Positions 29,403 through 35,374 of a stretch of DNA of 35,374 nt are shown piece by piece. Made by a program: the position numbers and the translations under genes. The notes under the pieces are model-generated. The model saw nothing but the letters and a program-made list of their open reading frames with translations. It did no database searches and was not told the origin of the DNA. Origin of the DNA: Wenzhouxiangella sp. (GTDB lineage: Bacteria; Pseudomonadota; Gammaproteobacteria; Xanthomonadales; Wenzhouxiangellaceae); assembly GCA_007694885.1 (NCBI GenBank), contig REEW01000054.1, positions 1 through 35,374 of the forward strand, in the 5' to 3' direction. Position 1 is the stretch's first letter. Each line of letters starts with the position of its first letter.

Positions 29403-30561
29403 ACTGTCCATGCTGTTTGTCCTGCTCCCGGCTGCCGCCGTCAGCGGCTGGCTGCTGGGGCGCGGTCAGCAGGGTCGCCAGCGCAAGCGCGATACCCAGT
29501 TGTCCAGCCAGTATTTTCGAGGCCTCAACTACCTCCTCAACGAGGAGTCGGACAAGGCCATCGAGGAATTCGTCAAGCTCGCCGAAGTCAACCGCGATAC
29601 GGTCGACACGCACCTGGCCCTGGGCACCCTGTTCCGTCGTCGCGGGGAAATGGACAAGGCAATCCGCTATCACAAACACATCATCAGCCGACCCGACCTG
29701 GGCGACGAACAGCGCGAACAAGTCCTGTTCGAACTCGCCCTGGATTACATGCGGGCCGGCTTGCTCGACCGTGCCGAGCGCCTGTTCCTGGAACTCACCG
29801 ACAGTCAGCAGGTCGGCGAAGCGGCCCGTCGTCACCTGCTCGACATCTACCAGCAGGAAAAGGACTGGGTCGAAGCCATCGAGCAGGCCCGTGCCCTGGA
29901 GAACGCCGGAGACACCGATCGCGCCCAGTTGATCGCCCAGTTGCACTGCGAGATCGCCCAGCAGGCGCTGGCTGCGGACGAGGAAGAGACAACGCGTCAG
30001 CACCTGCGCCAGGCTCGCCGCTACGAGCCAGGCAACGCCCGGGCGCGCTTGATCGAGGCCGAGCTTGCGCGCCGTTCCGGCTTTCTTGAAGAGGCTGCGG
30101 CGAGCTACCGGGAGGCCTGTGAACTGGACACCGATTTGCTCGTCGGCCATCACGAGGCCATCCGCGAGGTGCACGAACAAACCGGCCAGCGTCCCGTGCT
30201 GCTGGACTGGCTCAGTCGACTGCACGAGGGCAGTGGATTACTGGCTCCTGCCCTGCTGCTGGCGCGGCTGCGCTCGGAAGACGATGCCCGGGCCGCGGCC
30301 GATTTCCTGCTTGAAAAGCTGACCCGACGACCGACAGTTCGGGGTCTGGAGTACCTCATGCAGTTGCTCTCCTCCCACGATGTCAGCCTGGACGAGGTCG
30401 GTCCGGACCTTATTCGGGATTTGATGCAGCGTTTGATGGACGGGCAGCCCGTGTACCGTTGCCGGCAGTGCGGATTCAGCGGCAGTTCACACCACTGGTT
30501 GTGCCCAAGTTGCCGCAGCTGGAACACGACCCGGGTGATCCAGGGCGTGCTCGGCGAGTGA
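29395..30561 (+). CDS. lapB: LapB (YciM), TPR/rubredoxin regulator of lipopolysaccharide synthesis
   Basis: In E. coli LapB guides FtsH to degrade LpxC and so sets lipopolysaccharide output. 388 residues (E. coli 389): an N-terminal membrane anchor (about 6-20), a run of TPR repeats from about residue 35, and a C-terminal rubredoxin-like metal site, CRQC...CPSC, followed by RSWNTTRVIQG. The start ATG at 29395 matches the family (MVELSMLF against E. coli MLELLFLL) and lies inside the end of lapA. The stop overlaps the GTG start of the next gene, tying lapB to the following lipopolysaccharide genes. Confidence 0.96.
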   Translation: MVELSMLFVLLPAAAVSGWLLGRGQQGRQRKRDTQLSSQYFRGLNYLLNEESDKAIEEFVKLAEVNRDTVDTHLALGTLFRRRGEMDKAIRYHKHIISRPDLGDEQREQVLFELALDYMRAGLLDRAERLFLELTDSQQVGEAARRHLLDIYQQEKDWVEAIEQARALENAGDTDRAQLIAQLHCEIAQQALAADEEETTRQHLRQARRYEPGNARARLIEAELARRSGFLEEAAASYREACELDTDLLVGHHEAIREVHEQTGQRPVLLDWLSRLHEGSGLLAPALLLARLRSEDDARAAADFLLEKLTRRPTVRGLEYLMQLLSSHDVSLDEVGPDLIRDLMQRLMDGQPVYRCRQCGFSGSSHHWLCPSCRSWNTTRVIQGVLGE

Positions 30562-31583
30562 TTCCTGCCAACGCCTGGGTTGCGACGATCCTGGCGCTGA
30601 TTCTGAGTGCGGCGCTGACGCCGCTGCTGCGCCGGTGGCTGCTCGATCGCGGGATCGTGGACGCTCCGGACGCACGCCGCAGCCACCTGCAAGTGACGGC
30701 GCGCGGCGGCGGGCTTGCGATCCTGGCGGCGTTTGCCTTGACCATGGTACTGACGGCCGGGGTGGGCCGGGAAGCGCTGACGCTGCTCGGCTTTGCGGCC
30801 TTGCTTACCGCCCTGGGGTGGCTGGATGATCGGCACGATCTGCCGGTCGCGATTCGCCTGGCCGGCATGTTCGCCTGTGCGCTGGGGTTTGTTTTCTACA
30901 GCGGACCGGTCCAGCTCGTGGAGTTTTTCCATGTCGGCATCAACTGGCCCTGGCTGTGGACGGCGCTGGCCGTGATCGCGGTTGTCTGGCTGATCAACCT
31001 GCACAACTTCATGGATGGCTCGGACGGCCTTGCGGCCATGCAGGGGGCCTGGTCGGCCGGCCTGCTGGGCGGCATGTTGTACCTTCAGGGTCTACAGGTC
31101 CCCGGGCTGGCCGGGCTGGCCCTGGCCGGGGCCTGCCTGGGCTTTTTGCTGTGGAATCGACCGCCGGCCCGATTGTTCATGGGCGATTCCGGATCGGTAC
31201 TGCTCGGCGGGATGATCGGCCTGCTGGCGCTGATCGGGGCGGCCAGCGGAGCGATCAGCGTGTGGATCAGCCTGATCGTCTGCGCGCTGTTCGTCGTTGA
31301 CGCGACCGCTACCTTGCTGCACAGGGCGAGCGCCGGGGCCCGATGGTATACTCCCCACCGGGAACACGCCTACCAGCGGCTGATGGAGAGCGGCTGGACA
31401 CACGGTCAGGTTCTCGCTTTGTATTTCGGGCTCAATCTGGCGCTGAGCCTCCCGACGCTGGTGCTGGCGCTGCGGCATCCCGCGCTGGAAGGTCCTCTGG
31501 CCCTGCTGCTGGTTCTGGCGCTGGCCCTCGGCTGGAACGCCGTCAAGCGGAACACCCGACAACAGGAGACGATCAACCAATGA
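30558..31583 (+). CDS. wbpL: WbpL/WecA-type undecaprenyl-phosphate glycosyl-1-phosphate transferase
   Basis: A polytopic enzyme of glycosyltransferase family 4 (MraY/WecA) that puts the first sugar phosphate on undecaprenyl phosphate to start O-antigen. 341 residues with about ten hydrophobic segments. Motifs: LDDRHDLP with the Asp pair near 90-91, LHNFMDGSDGLA, LFMGDSGS (about 206-213) and HREHAYQRL. Length and motifs fit Pseudomonas WbpL better than enteric WecA. The donor sugar (FucNAc, GlcNAc or another) cannot be read from sequence. The start is a GTG overlapping the lapB stop (GTGA), and the end overlaps the wbpM start (ATGA). Confidence 0.9.
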   Translation: MIPANAWVATILALILSAALTPLLRRWLLDRGIVDAPDARRSHLQVTARGGGLAILAAFALTMVLTAGVGREALTLLGFAALLTALGWLDDRHDLPVAIRLAGMFACALGFVFYSGPVQLVEFFHVGINWPWLWTALAVIAVVWLINLHNFMDGSDGLAAMQGAWSAGLLGGMLYLQGLQVPGLAGLALAGACLGFLLWNRPPARLFMGDSGSVLLGGMIGLLALIGAASGAISVWISLIVCALFVVDATATLLHRASAGARWYTPHREHAYQRLMESGWTHGQVLALYFGLNLALSLPTLVLALRHPALEGPLALLLVLALALGWNAVKRNTRQQETINQ

Positions 31584-33466
31584 CGGGCAAGGTGGGAAAA
31601 CGCAACGCGCTTCTCAACCTGCGGGCTGTCGTGGTTGTCCATGATCTGGTCATGGTCGCGGCCGCCTGGACCCTGGCCCGACTGGCCACCGCCTGGCTGG
31701 TCGGAGAGGGCGGGGTCGACTGGAGGCAGCTGGGCCTTGAGCTGAATCTGATCTTGCTGCTGCAGGGTTTCCTGCAGTGGCGCAGCGGCCTGTATCGGGG
31801 CGTCTGGCGGTTCGCCAGCCTGCCCGATCTGGGCAGCCTGTTGCGCGCGGCCATCCTCGGCGCTGCCTCGGCTGCAGCAGTGCTGTTGTTGCTCTCCGCG
31901 CCGCTGGAGTTGACCGTCCTGATGGTCTGGGTCTTCCCTTTGCTGCTCCTCGTTGCGCTGGGTCTGCCGCGCCTGATCTACAGGGTGTTCAAGGACATGC
32001 GTTCCGAAGTTCGGGAGCGGCGCGTGACCCGGCGTACGATCATCCTCGGCGCCGGCCGTTCGGGCCGCCTGTTGCTGCCGGAGCTCAAGCGCCGCGGCGG
32101 CTACGACGTAGTCGGTTTTCTCGACGACTCGCGACGCCTGCGCAAGACCGAGATCGACGGCGTTCCGGTGCTCGGTTCGATTTCCCGACTCCCCAGGACC
32201 GTACGCGAGGCCGTGATCGACCTGGTCGTCATCGCCATCCCATCGGCCACGAACCAGCAGATGCAACGCATCGTTCAAATCTGCGAGCGTGCCGATGTCG
32301 ATTTCAAGACCTTGCCGACCCTCAAGGAACTGGGTTCGACCATTACCCGCTTCGACGACCTCAAGCCGGTTGTCATCGACGATCTCCTCGGGCGCGATCC
32401 GGTGTCGCTGGACTGGGCGGCGATCCGCTCGGGACTGACCGGCAAGCGTGTTCTGGTCACCGGCGGCGGCGGTTCGATCGGGGCGGAGTTGTGCCGACAG
32501 ATCGCCCGCCTGGATCCGGCCGGCCTGGTGGTCCTGGACAACAGCGAATACAACCTCTACCGGATCGATTACAGCTTGCGCAAGGAGTTTCGCGATCTCG
32601 TCATCGAGACCGTGCTGGGCGATATCTGCGATTCGGCGACCATCGACAAGGTCATGCAGCGGGCGCGCCCGGAGGTGGTTTTCCACGCTGCCGCCTACAA
32701 GCACCTGCCCATGCTGCAAAATCAGGTCCGCGAAGCCTTTCGCAACAACGTGATCGGGACCCGTCGCGTCGCCGATGCCGCGGATCGCTACGGGGTCGAG
32801 ATTTTCGTCCTGATTTCCACCGACAAGGCGGTCAACCCCAGCAACGTGATGGGTGGAACCAAGCGGGTGGCGGAGCTGTATTGCCAGCAGATCAACCGCG
32901 AGTCTTCGACCCGGTTCATCACCGTCCGTTTTGGCAACGTGCTCAACTCCACCGGCTCGGTCGTTCCCTTGTTCAACGAGCAGATCCGCGCCGGTGGTCC
33001 GGTGACCGTGACCCACCCGGAAATCACCCGTTATTTCATGACCATTGCCGAGGCCGGCCAGCTGATTCTGCAGGCCGGCGTGCTGGGGCGGGGTGGCGAG
33101 GTCTTCGTGCTCGACATGGGCGAGCCTGTGCGCATCAGCTACCTGGCCGAGCAATTGATCCGGCTGGCCGGCAAGGAACCCGGTCGCGACATCGAGATCG
33201 TCTACACCGGCTTGCGTCCGGGCGAGAAACTGTTCGAGGAATTGTTCCATGCCCACGAGGCCTACGCCAAGACCGGGCACGAAAAGATTTTCCTGACTCG
33301 CTCGGCGGAGCAGGACTTCCGCTGGCTGGTCGAGTGCGTGAACCGCGCCGAGAAGGCCGTTCAGCAATACGATACCGAGCAATTGCGTGCGCTTCTGGTC
33401 GAGCTCGTTCCCGACATCGGGCGCGTGCCCGCACGCCACCCCAAGGTCGTGGCGATTTCCGGCTAG
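31580..33466 (+). CDS. wbpM: WbpM-type membrane nucleotide-sugar 4,6-dehydratase
   Basis: Converts UDP-GlcNAc to the 4-keto-6-deoxy sugar used for QuiNAc/FucNAc-type O-antigen units. 628 residues: four N-terminal membrane segments (about 15-130), a first Rossmann-like domain (ILGAGRSGRLLLPEL, about 150), then the catalytic SDR domain from about 290. That domain has the nucleotide site GGGGSIGAEL and the substrate/catalytic region LISTDKAVNPSNVMGGTK. The usual SDR Tyr is replaced by Met424 with Lys428 (MxxxK), which is standard for the WbpM/CapD group. I start at the ATG overlapping wbpL. The frame extends back to 31343, but only as a shadow of wbpL. Confidence 0.95.
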   Translation: MTGKVGKRNALLNLRAVVVVHDLVMVAAAWTLARLATAWLVGEGGVDWRQLGLELNLILLLQGFLQWRSGLYRGVWRFASLPDLGSLLRAAILGAASAAAVLLLLSAPLELTVLMVWVFPLLLLVALGLPRLIYRVFKDMRSEVRERRVTRRTIILGAGRSGRLLLPELKRRGGYDVVGFLDDSRRLRKTEIDGVPVLGSISRLPRTVREAVIDLVVIAIPSATNQQMQRIVQICERADVDFKTLPTLKELGSTITRFDDLKPVVIDDLLGRDPVSLDWAAIRSGLTGKRVLVTGGGGSIGAELCRQIARLDPAGLVVLDNSEYNLYRIDYSLRKEFRDLVIETVLGDICDSATIDKVMQRARPEVVFHAAAYKHLPMLQNQVREAFRNNVIGTRRVADAADRYGVEIFVLISTDKAVNPSNVMGGTKRVAELYCQQINRESSTRFITVRFGNVLNSTGSVVPLFNEQIRAGGPVTVTHPEITRYFMTIAEAGQLILQAGVLGRGGEVFVLDMGEPVRISYLAEQLIRLAGKEPGRDIEIVYTGLRPGEKLFEELFHAHEAYAKTGHEKIFLTRSAEQDFRWLVECVNRAEKAVQQYDTEQLRALLVELVPDIGRVPARHPKVVAISG

Positions 33467-33484
33467 CCTTTTTCGGAGAACCGC

Positions 33485-34540
33485 ATGATCCACCCGGCAG
33501 CACAGACGCGTTCACAACTGCGCCCGGAGACGACTGGGCCGGCCGGTCGGCTCGAATCGCTGCGCCTGTGTTCCAGGCTGCTCAAGGACAATCCGCTGGG
33601 TGATCCGATCGAGCGTGGGCACCCGGTCTATTTACCCCCGGGCTACGCAGGCTCCGACCGTCGCTACCCCGTGTTGTGCTCCCTGGCCGCCTATACCAAC
33701 GCAGGGCCGGGGCAAGTGGCCTGGCGCAACCACGGCGAAACCTTGCCGCAACGTCTCGACCGGCTGATTCATTCCGGGACTATGGCGCCGGCGATCGTGG
33801 TCTTTCCGGATTGCTACACCAGTCTGGGAGGCAACCAGTACGTCAATTCCGAAGCCCTGGGTCCGTACGCGGATTTCCTGGTGCAAGAGCTGCTGCCCGC
33901 GCTCGATAAAGCCTATCGGACCGTCCCGGATGCGGCCGCGCGCGCCGTGTTCGGCAAGTCTTCGGGCGGTTTCGGCGCACTCCACCTGGTCATGAACCAG
34001 CCCGGTCACTTTGCCGCGGCGGCCAGTCATGCCGGCGACTGCGGCTTCGACCGCGCCTACCTTCGGGATTTTCCGGTCTGCTGCGATGTACTGGCCCGGC
34101 ACGACGGCGATCCGGTCGCCTTTGTCAAGAGTTTCTGGCGCAAGGAACGTCCGGGTCATGCCGATTTCCATGCGCTCATGACCCTGTGCCTGGCGGCCAG
34201 CTACTCACCCAGTCCAGGTGATCCGCTCAACCTGGCCCTGCCGTTTGACCTGGAGACCTGTGTGCTCGACGAGCAGGTCTGGTCGCGCTGGTGCGCCTTT
34301 GATCCGGTTCGGCAGGTGGCTGGTGCGCGCCAGGCGTTGAGCGAACTGGCGGGCCTGTGGATCGATGTCGGCACTCGGGATCAGTACTTTCTTCATTACG
34401 GCACCAGGGAGTTGCACCGGAAGCTGCTGGACGCCGACGTCCCCCACCATTTCGAACAATTCGACGGCACCCATTCCGGGATCGACTGGCGCTATGATCA
34501 CTCGCTGCCCTGGCTGGTGTCGCGCTTGAAACTTGGCTAG
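33485..34540 (+). CDS. Esterase D/enterochelin-esterase-like alpha/beta hydrolase
   Basis: 351 residues, member of the putative esterase family (PF00756 type). The nucleophile elbow is GKSSGGFG, with Ser159 as the likely nucleophile. Asp299 in VGTRDQYF and His330 in DGTHSGID would complete the triad. There is no signal peptide, so it is probably cytoplasmic. CGGAG precedes the ATG by a few bases, 18 bp after wbpM. Substrate unknown: relatives include S-formylglutathione hydrolases, mycolyl transferases and enterochelin esterases, and none fits clearly. The position next to wbpM suggests, but does not show, a link with acylated sugars. Confidence 0.82.
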   Translation: MIHPAAQTRSQLRPETTGPAGRLESLRLCSRLLKDNPLGDPIERGHPVYLPPGYAGSDRRYPVLCSLAAYTNAGPGQVAWRNHGETLPQRLDRLIHSGTMAPAIVVFPDCYTSLGGNQYVNSEALGPYADFLVQELLPALDKAYRTVPDAAARAVFGKSSGGFGALHLVMNQPGHFAAAASHAGDCGFDRAYLRDFPVCCDVLARHDGDPVAFVKSFWRKERPGHADFHALMTLCLAASYSPSPGDPLNLALPFDLETCVLDEQVWSRWCAFDPVRQVAGARQALSELAGLWIDVGTRDQYFLHYGTRELHRKLLDADVPHHFEQFDGTHSGIDWRYDHSLPWLVSRLKLG

Positions 34541-34586
34541 CAAGTCATCATCTTTGTCCCTCAACGCATTTTTGCAAAGGTCATTC

Positions 34587-35162
34587 ATGGTCACGATCAC
34601 ACCCGCTGCACGAGATTACTTTTCATCCCTGCTGGAGCAGCAGCCGGAGGGCACCAACCTGCGTATCCGGATTGACCGGCCCGGTAGCCCGAACGCGGAA
34701 GTGGAGCTGGCTTACTGTCCGGACGGCGGCGAGCAGGCCACGGATACGGCCATGGATTGCCAGGCCTTCAAGCTGTTCATCGAGTCCGAGAGTCTGCCGG
34801 TGCTGTCGGAGGCGATGATCGATTTCGAGTCCAATCCCATGGGCGGCGAACTCAGTATCCGCGCGCCCGGGCTGAAAGGTGAGCGACCCGCGGACGGGGC
34901 GCCGCTGTCGGAGCGCGTCGACTGGGTGCTGGAGGCGCGCATCAACCCGATGGTCGCTTCACACGGTGGTCAGGTGTCGCTGGTCCAGATCACCGACGAG
35001 AACGACGTGGTATTGAAATTCGGCGGCGGTTGCCAGGGCTGCGGCATGGTCGACGTCACCCTCAAGCAGGGGATCGAGACGACGATGAAGCAGGAAATCC
35101 CGGAAATCCGCAACGTGGTCGACTCCACCGACCACAGCAGCGGGACCAATCCTTACTACTAG
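34587..35162 (+). CDS. nfuA: Fe/S biogenesis protein NfuA
   Basis: A scaffold/carrier that delivers 4Fe-4S clusters to enzymes under oxidative stress or iron limitation. It has an N-terminal degenerate A-type domain (about 1-95, without the cluster Cys residues) and a C-terminal Nfu domain with CQGC at Cys149/Cys152. Those are the same positions as in E. coli NfuA, and the total length of 191 also matches. The ending TNPYY is like the E. coli HSYY. I use the ATG at 34587 (MVTITPAARDYF) with AAAGG upstream. The frame is open back to 34533, inside the esterase end. Confidence 0.97.
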   Translation: MVTITPAARDYFSSLLEQQPEGTNLRIRIDRPGSPNAEVELAYCPDGGEQATDTAMDCQAFKLFIESESLPVLSEAMIDFESNPMGGELSIRAPGLKGERPADGAPLSERVDWVLEARINPMVASHGGQVSLVQITDENDVVLKFGGGCQGCGMVDVTLKQGIETTMKQEIPEIRNVVDSTDHSSGTNPYY

Positions 35163-35178
35163 ACGTTTGCGCCCACAA

Positions 35179-35335
35179 TCCGCGGCGATCGGCTGGCGGT
35201 TTGGCTGCGGGGTTTGGCTGTAGAGGGTTTCGAGCATCGGGGGGTGCCGGGTGCTTCGGGCCGTCCGCGGCGATCGGCTGGCGGTTTGGCTGTAGAGGGT
35301 TTCGAGCATCGGGGGGTGTCGGGTGCTTCGGGCCG
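35179..35335. repeat. 72-bp tandem repeat, two near-identical units (third, decayed unit follows)
   Basis: Unit 1 is 35179-35263 and unit 2 is 35264-35335. Unit 1 carries an extra 13 bases (35208-35220) that look like a local copy of the preceding GGTTTGGCTG. Otherwise I see one difference (C/T) over 72 bases. A third copy begins at 35336 (TCCGCGGCG) and soon diverges. On the minus strand 72 bases equals 24 codons, and both units read MLETLYSQT at the same place. I take this as an intergenic repeat rather than a gene. Confidence 0.85.
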
Positions 35336-35374
35336 TCCGCGGCGTTCGGCTTCGGAGAGGCCGCGTGCTTACGG

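Noticed and set aside
31343-31579. Upstream extension of wbpM by 79 codons
   Set aside because: The extension lies wholly inside wbpL in another frame and has no family match. The ATG at 31580 overlaps the wbpL stop in the usual coupled way.
34959-35309. Minus-strand frame running through the 72-bp repeats into nfuA
   Set aside because: Most of it is antisense to conserved nfuA. The repeated MLETLYSQT follows from the DNA repeat length being a multiple of three and is not evidence of a protein.

Overview
The window is a GC-rich (by eye well above 60%), densely coding stretch of a bacterial chromosome made almost entirely of conserved housekeeping genes. The gene orders (metG|apbC-dcd; petABC-sspAB; surE-pcm-nlpD; amiB-mutL-miaA-hfq-hflXKC-purA; serC-pheA-hisC-aroA-cmk-rpsA-ihfB-lapAB; wbpL-wbpM) are those of Gammaproteobacteria. 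Protein details such as the SspA sequence and the 188-residue Dcd type point to a lineage near Xanthomonadales/Chromatiales. A Wenzhouxiangella-like organism is my guess and is not proven. No rRNA, tRNA, CRISPR array, insertion sequence, prophage or plasmid gene was found.

Layout. 1-3645: the 5' part of metG (minus), a divergent apbC, then dcd and a DegS-type periplasmic protease on the minus strand. 3646-7583: a divergent control region, then petABC (cytochrome bc1 complex) and sspAB. 7592-8454: two minus-strand genes (DUF3301 protein and Smr-domain protein). 8529-20207: a long plus-strand run, surE-pcm-nlpD-amiB-mutL-miaA-hfq-hflX-hflK-hflC-purA. 20329-29107: serS and a tightly overlapped serine/aromatic block (serC-pheA-hisC-aroA-cmk) leading into rpsA and ihfB. 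29130-33466: lapA-lapB and the lipopolysaccharide genes wbpL-wbpM. 33485-35162: an esterase and nfuA. The last ~200 bases hold a 72-bp tandem repeat.

How the genes work together. petABC supplies respiratory electron transfer. nlpD and amiB are an activator/amidase pair for septal peptidoglycan splitting. hflKC and lapAB both encode membrane modulators of FtsH proteolysis in related bacteria. serC-pheA-hisC-aroA supplies serine and phenylalanine precursors, with nearly every junction an ATGA-type overlap. wbpL-wbpM start and feed O-antigen synthesis.

I did not find a clearly new biological system. The points most worth a second look are junctions where a usually present block is missing: rpoS between nlpD and amiB, tyrA before aroA, and an O-antigen cluster between ihfB and wbpM. 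Others are an hflX gene whose conserved N-terminus extends upstream of any normal start codon, folded leaders before rpsA and serS, a short leader ORF overlapping petA, and the near-identical 72-bp repeats at the right edge.
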